A stretch of 64,000 bases of DNA, taken from contig CALMZO010000151.1 of the NCBI GenBank assembly GCA_937870825.1, positions 1 through 64,000 on the forward strand, in the 5' to 3' direction. Made by a program: the position numbers and the translations under genes. The stretch comes from an uncultured Chloroflexota bacterium. GTDB taxonomy: Bacteria > Chloroflexota > Anaerolineae > UBA4142 > SHND01. Of the stretch, positions 1 to 9,356 are shown one piece after another. The notes beneath the pieces are model-generated. The model was not told the origin of the DNA. It searched no databases and saw nothing but the letters and a program-made list of their open reading frames with translations. Position 1 is the first letter of the stretch. Every line of letters starts with the position of its first letter.

Positions 1-1166
1 CCCATCGCCTGATAAATCAGCCCCGAATAAAAATCCACGTTCGGATACAATTTGCGTTTGACAAAGTATTCGTCTTGCAGCGCGATGCGTTCGAGTTCGA
101 GCGCGATTTCGAGCAGCGGATTCACACCCGTTACTTTGAAAACTTGCTCCGCCGTTTGCTTGATGATTTTCGCGCGCGGGTCATAATTTTTGTACACGCG
201 ATGACCAAAGCCCATCAAGCGCCCTTCGCCTTTTTTCACGCGTTCGATGAAATCGGGAACATTTTTCACGTTGCCAATGTGAGACAACATGCGCAGCACT
301 TCTTCATTCGCGCCGCCATGCAGTGGTCCGTAGAGTGCGGCAGCCGCGCCCGCCATCGCCGAATACGGGTCAACGTGCGAGGAACCGATTGCGCGCATCG
401 CGTTCGTGCCGCAATTTTGTTCGTGGTCGGCGTGCAAAATAAATAACACATCCAGCGCGCGTTCTTTGACGGGGTCGGGTTCGTACTTGACCTGCGTCAT
501 CATGTCCAACATTCTCAAAAAATTTCCCGTGTATGACAAATCATTGTCGGGATACACATAGGGCAAGCCGCGATTGTGACGATACGAAAAAGCAGCAATC
601 GTCGGCACTTTGGCAATCAAACGAATAATTTGTTTGAGCCGATTGTCGGCATTGTGAATGTCATGCGCTTCGGGATAGTACGTCGAGAGCGCGGCGACGG
701 TGCTGATGAACATGCCCATCGGATGCGCGTCGTAGCGAAACGCTTGCATCAACACTTTGATATTTTCGTGTACGAACGTGCGATGCAAAATTTTGTATTC
801 CCAATCGTCGTACTGCGCGCGCGTTGGCAGTTCACCATTCAAGATGAGATAGGCAGTTTCGAGATAATTGCTTTTTTCGGCAAGTTGTTCAATAGGAATG
901 CCGCGATAGCGCAAGATGCCTTTGTCGCCGTCAATGTATGTAATGCTGCTGCGCGTGGACGCGGTATTCATGAACGCGGGGTCATACGTCATCATGCCGA
1001 AATCGTCCGCGTGCGCTTTGATTTGCCTCAAGTCCATCGCGCGAATCGTGTCGTCCGCAATCGGCAGCTCGTACGTTTTCCCCGTCCGATTGTCGGTAAT
1101 GGTCAAAGTATCGCGCGGCGCGTCGCCATTGGACGCGTTCGTTTTGACAATAGTTTCAGAAACCAT
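1..1166 (-). CDS. gltA: Citrate synthase (3' end truncated by window start)
   Basis: Reverse-strand translation from ATG at 1166: MVSETIVKTNASNGDARRDTLTITDNRTGKTYELPIADDTIRAMDL...GDKGILRYRGIPIEQLAEKS...; includes the GPLHGGANEEVLRML and GFGHRVYKNYDPRA citrate synthase signatures; SD-like AAGGAGTGAGGAGT upstream. Not in the ORF track because it is open at the edge. Confidence 0.96.
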   Translation of the reverse strand, partial: MVSETIVKTNASNGDAPRDTLTITDNRTGKTYELPIADDTIRAMDLRQIKAHADDFGMMTYDPAFMNTASTRSSITYIDGDKGILRYRGIPIEQLAEKSNYLETAYLILNGELPTRAQYDDWEYKILHRTFVHENIKVLMQAFRYDAHPMGMFISTVAALSTYYPEAHDIHNADNRLKQIIRLIAKVPTIAAFSYRHNRGLPYVYPDNDLSYTGNFLRMLDMMTQVKYEPDPVKERALDVLFILHADHEQNCGTNAMRAIGSSHVDPYSAMAGAAAALYGPLHGGANEEVLRMLSHIGNVKNVPDFIERVKKGEGRLMGFGHRVYKNYDPRAKIIKQTAEQVFKVTGVNPLLEIALELERIALQDEYFVKRKLYPNVDFYSGLIYQAM

Positions 1167-1244
1167 ACTCCTCACTCCTTTGTGATTCATTCTCCCTGAA
1201 TGATGCTATAATTTTTTCACACCGAATCGGGCAACTACAACAGC

Positions 1245-1270
1245 GGGCAACCACAAAGGACTGCCCCTAC
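1245..1270. repeat. Short REP-like palindromic repeat (GGGCAACCACAAAGGACTGCCCCTAC)
   Basis: GGGCAA..ACTGCCCC imperfect inverted repeat; resembles the GGGCGACCACAAGGGTCGCCCCTAC-type dispersed repeats I associate with Chloroflexota/cyanobacterial intergenic regions (from memory, not searched). Confidence 0.4.
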
Positions 1271-1279
1271 ACATATTCA

Positions 1280-1933
1280 ATGTTTGAATCGCCGTTCATC
1301 ACTCTCGCGTTGATTGTTATTCTGTCGCTACTGTGTTGGTATTTGGTCGGAATGCAGTTCAATATTCGTCGCGGGCGTCGCGCGTTGAAATGGTTGGAGC
1401 AAGGGCTGCCCATTGTCGGCGAAAAAGCCGCGCTCAATTGGTCAGGTATTTCGCACGTCCAGATTCAAGTCCCCAAAGCCAAAGAACCGTTCCGCGCCAT
1501 TGATGTAACGATTGACCTCGTGCCGCGCGAACTGCCATTCTGGTTTGTTTGGAAACGCAACGCGCGCGCGCGCGATACCATCATCGTCCGCGCGCAACTG
1601 CGCGCCGCGCCGCGTTTCGATTTGGTCTCACACAGTCCGCATGTTCGCGCCGATGAACAACTCAAGCGTTCGGGCAGCGGACAATGGACCGCCGTGCAAG
1701 GCGGACTCGCCAACGCGATGAACGCGGACATTCGCGGAAGCATTTCGCCGTACGCGGTCAATCGCCTCATCGTGCAAACAACGCTCGACGGAATGACGTT
1801 GACGCGCCTCATCGTGCATCGCTCCGCGCCAAACTTGGAAGTCCACTATCTGCTTCCGCCATTTGAACAAGTTTCCCCGCAGCGCGTGTTCACCAGCATT
1901 CATCAATTGGGCGAAGAAGTCGCGCAGGTCTAA
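1280..1933 (+). CDS. Hypothetical protein with N-terminal TM segment
   Basis: 217-aa ORF; hydrophobic N-terminus MFESPFITLALIVILSLLCWYLVG; longest ORF of the region. Confidence 0.7.
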   Translation: MFESPFITLALIVILSLLCWYLVGMQFNIRRGRRALKWLEQGLPIVGEKAALNWSGISHVQIQVPKAKEPFRAIDVTIDLVPRELPFWFVWKRNARARDTIIVRAQLRAAPRFDLVSHSPHVRADEQLKRSGSGQWTAVQGGLANAMNADIRGSISPYAVNRLIVQTTLDGMTLTRLIVHRSAPNLEVHYLLPPFEQVSPQRVFTSIHQLGEEVAQV

Positions 1934-2856
1934 CTCTTGTATGCCTTGCGCGTTTTCATCGCCAAATGTTCGCCTGCTGTAATCGCTTCGTACTTGCTCG
2001 GATGTTCCGCGTCTACACAACTCGGCAAGGGCGCGACAAGTGCGTCATTGTTCGGATTGTGAAAAAACACCATAGATTGACGACGGCTGCCGAGCGCGTG
2101 GTCACGCGGCGGATTCACGACGCGATGAATCGTTGACACCCAGCGGTCATTCGTCCAGCGCATCATCAAATCTCCGATGTTGATAACGAACGAGTCAGGG
2201 ACAACATGCACGTCGAGCCACTCACCGCTCCGCGCCAACACCTGCAAGCCGCCCGGCGCATTTTCCGCGCGCAAAATGGTGAGCGTGCCATAATCGCTGT
2301 GCGCGCCCGCGCGCAGTTGTCCTTCCAAAGGCGCGTGCGTTTGGTCGGGATAATTGATGAGGCGCAGAAACGAATTGTCGCGGTCAATCTTGTCCGCGAA
2401 AAAATGTTCGTCCAACCGCAACGCGAGCGCGAACGCGCGCAACAGATTTCCTGCGAGTTGTTCCATCGCGTCAAAATATCCGTACCACAACGCCCGTCCT
2501 TCCGGCGGATGTTTTGGAATCACATTGCGCGCGTCGTCTTTGCCGATATTCAGTGATTCTTTCAAGTCTGCCGGCGCATCGTTTCCCAATGTCGCGCTTA
2601 ACGTTTCGCCTTGCAGCGGACTGTAGCCCGCGCTAAATTCATTCAACGGCGTCGCGCGTTTTTCAGCATCCGGCAAATCAAAAAAATCGCGCGTCACAGT
2701 GTATGTGTCGCCGATGAGTTGTTTGGAGACGCCATGCCCGACGACGACAAAGAATCCGATTTCCTCACACGCGCGCGCGATTTCACGCGCGACGGTTTGC
2801 TTGCCATCAGGCGCTTCGCGCAAGAATGGTTCGAGGTTGATAATAGGAATAGTCAT
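1930..2856 (-). CDS. 2-oxoglutarate/Fe(II)-dependent (isopenicillin N synthase-like) dioxygenase
   Basis: MTIPIINLEPFLREAPDGKQTVAREIARACEEIGFFVVVGHGVS...; HSDYGTLTIL and DSFVINIGDLMMRWTNDRWVSTIHRVVNP motifs. Start chosen at ATG 2856 rather than the ORF-track 2919. Confidence 0.9.
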   Translation of the reverse strand: MTIPIINLEPFLREAPDGKQTVAREIARACEEIGFFVVVGHGVSKQLIGDTYTVTRDFFDLPDAEKRATPLNEFSAGYSPLQGETLSATLGNDAPADLKESLNIGKDDARNVIPKHPPEGRALWYGYFDAMEQLAGNLLRAFALALRLDEHFFADKIDRDNSFLRLINYPDQTHAPLEGQLRAGAHSDYGTLTILRAENAPGGLQVLARSGEWLDVHVVPDSFVINIGDLMMRWTNDRWVSTIHRVVNPPRDHALGSRRQSMVFFHNPNNDALVAPLPSCVDAEHPSKYEAITAGEHLAMKTRKAYKS

Positions 2857-2868
2857 CTGTTTTGGTTT

Positions 2869-2982
2869 GTCATGGCGAGGAGCGTGGCGTTCGTATGTCG
2901 AACGCATGCGACAAAGCAATCTTTACGCGTAACGTAAAGAGCTTGCTTCGTGCGCCCAAGAACGTCGCGCTCGCAATAACAA
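2869..2982. repeat. Long imperfect inverted-repeat element (REP/MITE-like)
   Basis: GTCATGGCGAGGAGCG...CGACAAAGCAATCTTTACG / CGTAAAGAGCTTGCTTCGTGCGC...CGCTCGCAATAACA: arms mirror the widespread GTCATTGCGAGGAGCGAAGCGACGAAGCAATCT type repeat; nested hairpins GCGTTCG..CGAACGC and CTTTACG..CGTAAAG. Confidence 0.65.
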
Positions 2983-2988
2983 CGCTCC

Positions 2989-3477
2989 TCAATGTGTTGC
3001 CAACGACAGCATTACTTCTTTGTCACCGTTCGCATCCGTCGCCATCGCAATCAGCAACGTTTGGTCCACGCGCAACCAAATCGCGCCCTGCAAATTTTGA
3101 CTTGATTGATTCGCCTTGTCCGTGAACACACGCATCGCCGCGTCTTCGCGCCAGCCGCCCGTGAGCAACTTGTCCGCGTAAAACGCTTTCACCGCTGCGA
3201 ACGTCGTCTCTTTAGGCAAGCGAAAATTCCGCTGCGTTTTTACAACTTCGATGCCAAGCCCAATGAACGGCGGCGTTTCTTTTTGCGCGGGACCAAAAAT
3301 CGGGTCAATGATTTTGCTCTCGCTCGTTTTTAATTCCACCGCGCCCGGGTACGTCGGCAATTCGCTTATCACAATCGGCTGTCCGCCAATCACGCGCCCG
3401 CCCGAGGGCACACCAGAACACGCAGCCATCAACAAAACTATAGTGATGCTCAATAGCATTGCGAGAATTCGACGCAT
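2989..3477 (-). CDS. Hypothetical lipoprotein
   Basis: MRRILAMLLSITIVLLMAACSGVPSGG: signal peptide with lipobox-like MAAC. Confidence 0.75.
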   Translation of the reverse strand: MRRILAMLLSITIVLLMAACSGVPSGGRVIGGQPIVISELPTYPGAVELKTSESKIIDPIFGPAQKETPPFIGLGIEVVKTQRNFRLPKETTFAAVKAFYADKLLTGGWREDAAMRVFTDKANQSSQNLQGAIWLRVDQTLLIAMATDANGDKEVMLSLATH

Positions 3478-3530
3478 TTTTGTTCAAGCAAACTACAACG
3501 CTTCCGTCGTCCGTCTGCCGTCCTCCGTCC

Positions 3531-4619
3531 CTAACGTATTTTGCCGCGTGCTTGAATTTCAAATTCTCCGATTGTCTCGTCATTCCTCGTCGCCAGAAAC
3601 GAGTCATGCAAATTCATCACAACGCACGCGTGCGCGGGAATGATTTCCACTTTGTCGCCGATGTTCGGCAAAGGACCATCGCCGTTGATGCGAACGTTCG
3701 CGTGTTCTTCGCTCAGACGCCAAATTTCCAAATGCGGAAATCCTTTTACTGTTCCATACAGACCGTTCGGCGCGGTGTCGGACGAAAGTGTTTTGCTGCC
3801 GCAATCCAAAATCAAACGGTCGGGATGTTTGACGACGACGGTGGCGAGAACCGTCTGCGCGCAGTCCGCCCAATCGCACGCGAATTTCAACACCTGCGTC
3901 GTGTCATAGAAAACGTACGTGCCGGGACGAATTTCGGTGACGCCGTTCACTTGTGCGGCAAAACGCGCGGTGGGTGTCGAACCGACGCTCACTTCGCGCA
4001 CCTGGATGCCGTCTGCGCGAATCATGTCCGCCGTTTCCACCATCCATTCGCCTTCTTGGTGCGCGAGTTGTTTGATTTCTTCTAACGTTTTCGCCTTGTA
4101 CGTATGTCCCGCGTGCGTCATGACGCCGAGAAAATCAATTCCCGGCAACTCGACAATTTCGCGCACCAAGTCGCGCGCGCCTTCGTGATGTGCCGCGCCG
4201 ACGCGTCCCAATCCAACATCCACTTCCACATACACGCCGACTTTTTTACCGCGCGCCTGTGCAGCATCGGAAATGTCTTGCGCGACTTTTCTCGAATCCA
4301 GCGACACGCGCACGTTCGCGCGTTCAGCAAGATGAAGCAGCCGTTCCATTTTCGGCGCGCCTTGCAAAGGAAACGCAATCAGAATATCATCCGCGCCGCC
4401 CGCATTCATCACTTCGGCTTCGCCCAACTTGGCAACAGTGATGCCTTTCGCGCCTGCTTTCTGTTGCAAATGCGAAATGCGCGGCGTCTTGTGCGTTTTG
4501 GTGTGCGGTCTCAATTTCACGCCCGCGTTGTCCGCGCACTTTTGCATCGTCGTTATGTTGCGCTGCATCACGTCCCAATCAATGAGCAGCTGCGGCGTGT
4601 CGAGTTCGAGTTTGTGCAT
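3531..4619 (-). CDS. D-threonine aldolase / alanine-racemase-fold PLP enzyme (DSD1-like family)
   Basis: MHKLELDTPQLLIDWDVMQRNITTMQKCADNAGVKLRPHTKTHKTPRISHLQQKAGAKGITVAKLGEAEVM: PLP lysine in HTKTHK; C-terminal metal-site-like EIIPAHACVVMNLHD. Start at ATG 4619. Confidence 0.9.
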   Translation of the reverse strand: MHKLELDTPQLLIDWDVMQRNITTMQKCADNAGVKLRPHTKTHKTPRISHLQQKAGAKGITVAKLGEAEVMNAGGADDILIAFPLQGAPKMERLLHLAERANVRVSLDSRKVAQDISDAAQARGKKVGVYVEVDVGLGRVGAAHHEGARDLVREIVELPGIDFLGVMTHAGHTYKAKTLEEIKQLAHQEGEWMVETADMIRADGIQVREVSVGSTPTARFAAQVNGVTEIRPGTYVFYDTTQVLKFACDWADCAQTVLATVVVKHPDRLILDCGSKTLSSDTAPNGLYGTVKGFPHLEIWRLSEEHANVRINGDGPLPNIGDKVEIIPAHACVVMNLHDSFLATRNDETIGEFEIQARGKIR

Positions 4620-4703
4620 GAGGTTTCTTTCGTGTGAGGATGTGAGAGATTGTACTACAGCGGATAGAGATGTCAACGCAATAAAAAATCCAAAGGAGAA
4701 GAA

Positions 4704-5204
4704 ATGGCCCAAGACGAACGCGGCGCTCAAGAACAGCGCGTCCAACAAATCGCCATTTATGGCAGCGCGTACGACATGGTCAAGAACGCGCTCGAACGTT
4801 ATCCGCGCGAAATGTGGCAGTATCGCCCGTCACCGCAAGATTTTACGATTCACGAAATTCTCGTACACATCGCGGACAGTGAAGCGAATTCATTCGTACG
4901 CGCGCGACGATTCATCGCCGAGCCGGGTTCGGGTGTGTACGGTTATGACGAATCGGGTTGGGCAAAGAAATTAAATTATCACGCGCAAGCGGTAGACGAC
5001 GCGGTGGAATTGTTTCGCTGGCTGCGCGGCAACACGCACAAATTGATTCGCGATTTACCGGAGGAGGTTTGGCGCAGCACTGTTGTTCATTCCGAAAACG
5101 GCGTGATGACCATGGACGAATGGTTAGATGTGTACACGCGCCATGTGCCAGAACACATCGCACAAATGGGACGCGTCTATCAAGCGTGGCGCGCGGGCAA
5201 ATAA
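4704..5204 (+). CDS. DinB family protein
   Basis: 166 aa; FTIHEILVHIADSEANSFVRARRFI...MTMDEWLDVYTRHVPEHIAQM: DinB four-helix metal-site pattern; SD AAAGGAGAAG. Confidence 0.85.
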   Translation: MAQDERGAQEQRVQQIAIYGSAYDMVKNALERYPREMWQYRPSPQDFTIHEILVHIADSEANSFVRARRFIAEPGSGVYGYDESGWAKKLNYHAQAVDDAVELFRWLRGNTHKLIRDLPEEVWRSTVVHSENGVMTMDEWLDVYTRHVPEHIAQMGRVYQAWRAGK

Positions 5205-5206
5205 AA

Positions 5207-5260
5207 AAAACCTTCGAGGGTTTCTCGATTGTCCGAATCGCCAAAACCCTCGAAGGTTTT
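5207..5260. terminator. Bidirectional Rho-independent terminator
   Basis: AAAACCTTCGAGGGTTT (5207-5223) and AAACCCTCGAAGGTTTT (5244-5260): perfect 17-bp inverted repeat between convergent genes, with A/T tails. Confidence 0.9.
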
Positions 5261-5263
5261 CAG

Positions 5264-6067
5264 TTACGATTTCGCGCGCCGCCGAAACTGGACTGCGCCG
5301 AACAACAGCACAATTCCAATCCCCACCAGCGCGGCAAACCACCAACCATTCATCGGGCCCCCGACGGTCGGTAAAACGGTCGCGGGTGCTTGCGGGGCAA
5401 ACAGCGCGCTCCACACAATCAATTGATTCGTCGTCGCGCACGTGCGATTGTTCGCCGCATCTGCCGTCGCTTTCAACACGCTCCAATTTCCATCGGCTGC
5501 CGCGACGCCAATCAACAGCGCGTCCGGATTATTTTTCACGGCGGCGAGTTGTTCCGCGCCATAGCTGATGCAGTATTGCACGGGCGCGGAGATTGCATTG
5601 ATGGGCAGCGCGTTCGTGCCAATCCATGTGTAGCGATAACAGCGATTCAAAAAGATGTGATTCGCCGGTGAGGTGGGACACGGCGGCTGCGGAAACGAAC
5701 CTTCAATTGTCAATGCCGAACCGGCGCTCGCCGCGCCCGCGCCGACAACCACAATCAGGTCCGTTGCGCTGCACTGCGCGCCCGCGTCACCAATCGCGCA
5801 GACCACTCCCGAACCGGGCGCCGCCGGTGTCGGCTGCGCGCCGCCGTCATTTGCACCACCATTGTTGGAATTGTCGTTATTGCCACCGCCGTCGCCGCCG
5901 CCGGGCGTTGTTGTGGCAACCGTTGTCGGTCCGCCCGGTGGGGTCGGGACCGTACCTTGCGCGCCGGGGGCTGCCCAGGTTGTGCCCGCGAAGGCGGACA
6001 GGACCACCATCAGAAAAATAAATCCAAAAACGAGGGCGATGACGACTTGACGATTTGTCGAACGCAT
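5264..6067 (-). CDS. Secreted/membrane-anchored hypothetical protein
   Basis: N-terminal signal (VVIALVFGFIFLMVVLSAFAGTTWAAPG), Gly/Asn/Pro-Thr-rich linker, C-terminal TM GWWFAALVGIGIVLLFGAVQFRRRAKS. Confidence 0.75.
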   Translation of the reverse strand: MRSTNRQVVIALVFGFIFLMVVLSAFAGTTWAAPGAQGTVPTPPGGPTTVATTTPGGGDGGGNNDNSNNGGANDGGAQPTPAAPGSGVVCAIGDAGAQCSATDLIVVVGAGAASAGSALTIEGSFPQPPCPTSPANHIFLNRCYRYTWIGTNALPINAISAPVQYCISYGAEQLAAVKNNPDALLIGVAAADGNWSVLKATADAANNRTCATTNQLIVWSALFAPQAPATVLPTVGGPMNGWWFAALVGIGIVLLFGAVQFRRRAKS

Positions 6068-6168
6068 ACTTCCTCCTTGAGGTTCAGTTCGGATAGAGTT
6101 TCACTGGCGCGCACTTCAACTGCTGCACAGCGCGCGCAAACGCGATTATAGCATAGTGCGATTTTTCT

Positions 6169-6196
6169 TTGACATTTGAATTGACCGCGCTATACT
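6169..6196 (+). promoter_or_regulatory. Sigma70-type promoter (TTGACA-N16-TATACT)
   Basis: TTGACA 6169-6174, 16-nt spacer, TATACT 6191-6196, upstream of the first gene of the polysaccharide locus. Confidence 0.75.
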
Positions 6197-6269
6197 TGGT
6201 TGGGCTGACGCAGTTCAGCGTCTTCCGTCTGTACGACAACAGCATTTTTGTACGTCCCCGCGTTTCGTT

Positions 6270-7526
6270 GTGAATCCAAAAATTCTTTCCGTCGTCATCC
6301 CCGCCTTGAACGAACAAGACAGCATCGTTCAAATCATCGAACGCGTGCGCGCCGTTCAGCCCACGCTGCAAACGTTGAACATCGTTTTGGAAATTCTCGT
6401 CGTGGACGACGGGTCTTTGGACAAGACCGCCGCGCTCGCCGCACAATGCGCGGATACGCGCGTGATTCGTCATCTCGTCAATCGCGGGTACGGGGCAGCG
6501 TTAAAAACGGGATTTCGTCACGCGAGCGGTGAATATCTTGCGTTTATCGACGCGGATGGAACGTATCCGCCCGAAGCCTTGCCGGAAATGTGCCGCGCGT
6601 TGGAACAGCGGAATGCAGACCTCGTCGTCGGTTCGCGCATGAGCGGCGCGCAGAGCGAAATGCCGTGGATGCGGCGCATTGGCAATTTTGCCTTTGCGCG
6701 GATGCTGAGCGTTTTGAGCGGGGTACAGGTACAGGACAGCGCGAGCGGAATGCGCGTCCTCAAACGCCAAGTGCTGCGCCGGATTTATCCTCTGCCCAAT
6801 GGTTTGAATTTTACGCCTGCCATGACAACGCGCGCGCTGCATGAGGAACTCGTCATTGTCGAAATTCCGATTGCGTATGCAGAACGCATCGGACGCTCGA
6901 AATTGTCGGTTGTGCGCGACGGCGTCCGTTTTACGAATACGATTGTGTGGACGACCATGACGTATCGCCCCGTCCGCGTATGGGGCGGCATCGGGCTTGC
7001 CCTCGGCGCGCTTGCCGCGCTGATTGCTTTGATTCTGTTTGCCGATTGGATTTTTGTGAATCGCTTTTTGCAATCGTACGCGCCGTACGCGGCATTCGCC
7101 ATGCTCGTCCTCGGCGTGTTGGGCACAAGTGTTTTTTCGCTCGGCGTCATGTTTAGTTATTTGATTGCCATCTTTACGCACAAGCCGGTGCGGCGCGGCA
7201 TGTTTGGGCGCGTCATTTTTGACCCGCCGCTCGACTATTATTTTGGACGCATCGGCGCTATCGCCGCACTGAGCGGCATCGTCATCAGCGGAATTGCATT
7301 GGCGCTGGTGGCACAGGAATGGACGTTTGAAGATATGTGGTTCTGGCTCGTGTTCGGTTCCCTGCTCATTGTCGTCGGCGCACAGTTGGGCATGTCCTAT
7401 TTGGTGATTCGCGTTTTGGACGAATTGGCACAACGCGAAGCCCGCACCCGGCGCGAATTGGAATTGGTGGACGCCGAGACGAACGAAGTCGCCATCACAA
7501 CGCGTGAGGTACCAATCAACGCGTGA
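6270..7526 (+). CDS. Glycosyltransferase family 2 (polyprenyl-phosphate sugar synthase-like) with C-terminal TM region
   Basis: ILSVVIPALNEQDSIVQIIERV...LVVDDGSLDKT...YLAFIDADGTYPPEALPEM; GTG start. Confidence 0.9.
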   Translation: MNPKILSVVIPALNEQDSIVQIIERVRAVQPTLQTLNIVLEILVVDDGSLDKTAALAAQCADTRVIRHLVNRGYGAALKTGFRHASGEYLAFIDADGTYPPEALPEMCRALEQRNADLVVGSRMSGAQSEMPWMRRIGNFAFARMLSVLSGVQVQDSASGMRVLKRQVLRRIYPLPNGLNFTPAMTTRALHEELVIVEIPIAYAERIGRSKLSVVRDGVRFTNTIVWTTMTYRPVRVWGGIGLALGALAALIALILFADWIFVNRFLQSYAPYAAFAMLVLGVLGTSVFSLGVMFSYLIAIFTHKPVRRGMFGRVIFDPPLDYYFGRIGAIAALSGIVISGIALALVAQEWTFEDMWFWLVFGSLLIVVGAQLGMSYLVIRVLDELAQREARTRRELELVDAETNEVAITTREVPINA

Positions 7527-9355
7527 TGACCGATTCCCCTGCAACGACAACCCGCGCGCTTTTCTCCCCCGCGTTTTTTTTCGACCTGACCGCGCTCGCG
7601 CTCGCCGCCGTTGGCAATGCAATGCTCGCCGCGCGGCTCAATCTCGCGCCCGTGGCGTTGGCGTGTATCGCAGTGGCGCTCGTGCTGCGCGTCGTGCAGC
7701 AGCGCGAGCGCATGATGTCTATTCCATTTTTTTTGCCGTGGCTCTTGTTTCTCGTGAGTGCGTGGATTGGGGTGAGCGTTTCCTTTGAACCCGTTTCTTC
7801 CGGTCTCAAGTTCAATCTCATTCTTGGCGGCATTGCCCTCTATTACGTTATTGCGGCGACGGAAACCGCAGTCGCAAAAAAAATGGTCGCATGGGGCTTG
7901 GTGTTGCTCGGCGCGGCGGTTGCAATTTTTTTTGTGACGCAGACTGACTTTGCCGCCGAGCCGCTCAAAGTGGAATTGTTCAATCAAATCGGGCTGCGTT
8001 TGAACCGCCTCGCGCCGCAATTCGGATTTTATACGCCGCATGCGAATTTGATGGCGGGCATTTTGCTTTTGAGTTTGCCGTACGCGCTCGGACTCGCATA
8101 TGACGCACTGCGTCACAAACGCAAGTTAGAAATGTTGCTCGCCGCGCTGTGTGCGTTGCTGCTCGCGTTCGGCTTGGTGATGACAACCTCGCGCGGGGCG
8201 CTGCTCGCGTTGGCGTTGCTCACAGCCCTGGCGGCGTTTTGGTATGCCGCCGCGAAATTGGCGAAACGGATCGGCTATTCGAGTACGCTCGGTGTTGCCG
8301 CCGCACTCAACCTGGTGCTGTTGATGCTGTTGTTGTTCGCGGTCATTGCCGGAAAAAACATTGGGGGACTGTTAAACTCGGCGTTGGGTTCGGTGAATGG
8401 CATTCCGCGTCCGTTGTTGTTTCAACAGGTTTTTCAACTGACGCAAGATTATTCCTTTACGGGCGCGGGACTGGATACGTTTTCGCCGCATTTCTCAACA
8501 TACGAATTGTTGATCAATGTGCCACTTATTGCACACGGACACAATTTGTATTTGCAAGTGTGGTACGAACAGGGCATTCTCGGCTTCATCGCGTTCATCT
8601 GGCTCATCGCCGCGTATTCTCTGTGGACGCTGCGGCGGCGCGGGCGCATGAATTGGCTCGGGCTCGTGAGCGTTGCCGCGACGACATTGATGCTCATGCA
8701 CGGGTTCGTGGATGTTTTGTTTTATTTCAGCCGCGTCATTTCTTTAATGTTTATTCCGTTGGGACTGACCGTGTGCGCGCTGCAACCGTTTGAACCGACA
8801 GCCGAAAAAATTTCGCGCCGCATGGCTCTCGGCGGTGCGGCAGCGGCGGCGATGGTTCTCGTCCTCGCGGGGTTGTTGTATCTCGCGCGCCGTGATGCGA
8901 TTCATGCACAGTGGACGGCAAACCTGGGTGCGCTCAAGCAAGCGCAAATCGAATTGCCAAAAATCGCTGTGCCGCACCCAACACCGGGTCAAGTGCGGCG
9001 CGAACTCGATACGAGCGACGCGGAAAAGCTGTACCAAGCTGCGCTCGCGCAAGACGCGACGAATCGACTCGCACACGCGCGGCTGGGTATTCTCGCGTTG
9101 GACCGTTTCGATTTTCCGCTGGCGGTACAGCATCTCGAAGCCGCGTATCGCGCCGACAAAAACAACCGCGCGGTCATCAAAGCATTGGGCTATGCGTACG
9201 TGTGGACGAACAAACTCGACGCGGCAGAAACGCTCCTGCAACAAATTCCCGAAGCGGAAATTGAATTGGGCTATACCGTATTTGAATGGCAGAAGCGCGG
9301 ACGCGATGACCTTGCAGGCAACGCACAAAAGATGGCGCAGAGGTTGAGGCAATAG
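7523..9355 (+). CDS. O-antigen ligase/polymerase-like membrane protein with C-terminal TPR-like region
   Basis: 610 aa polytopic; FTGAGLDTFSPHFSTYELLINVPLIAHGHNLYLQVWYEQGILGFIAFIW (Wzy/WaaL-type loop motif); C-terminus AEKLYQAALAQDATNRLAHARLGILAL. Confidence 0.85.
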   Translation: MMTDSPATTTRALFSPAFFFDLTALALAAVGNAMLAARLNLAPVALACIAVALVLRVVQQRERMMSIPFFLPWLLFLVSAWIGVSVSFEPVSSGLKFNLILGGIALYYVIAATETAVAKKMVAWGLVLLGAAVAIFFVTQTDFAAEPLKVELFNQIGLRLNRLAPQFGFYTPHANLMAGILLLSLPYALGLAYDALRHKRKLEMLLAALCALLLAFGLVMTTSRGALLALALLTALAAFWYAAAKLAKRIGYSSTLGVAAALNLVLLMLLLFAVIAGKNIGGLLNSALGSVNGIPRPLLFQQVFQLTQDYSFTGAGLDTFSPHFSTYELLINVPLIAHGHNLYLQVWYEQGILGFIAFIWLIAAYSLWTLRRRGRMNWLGLVSVAATTLMLMHGFVDVLFYFSRVISLMFIPLGLTVCALQPFEPTAEKISRRMALGGAAAAAMVLVLAGLLYLARRDAIHAQWTANLGALKQAQIELPKIAVPHPTPGQVRRELDTSDAEKLYQAALAQDATNRLAHARLGILALDRFDFPLAVQHLEAAYRADKNNRAVIKALGYAYVWTNKLDAAETLLQQIPEAEIELGYTVFEWQKRGRDDLAGNAQKMAQRLRQ

Positions 9356-9356
9356 C

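Noticed and set aside
576-1199. Plus-strand ORFs over 75-1199
   Set aside because: They lie opposite the citrate synthase gene, whose minus-strand translation is unambiguous.
6501-7622. 373-aa minus-strand ORF
   Set aside because: Antisense to GT2 6270-7526; no recognisable domain, composition typical of spurious antisense ORF.
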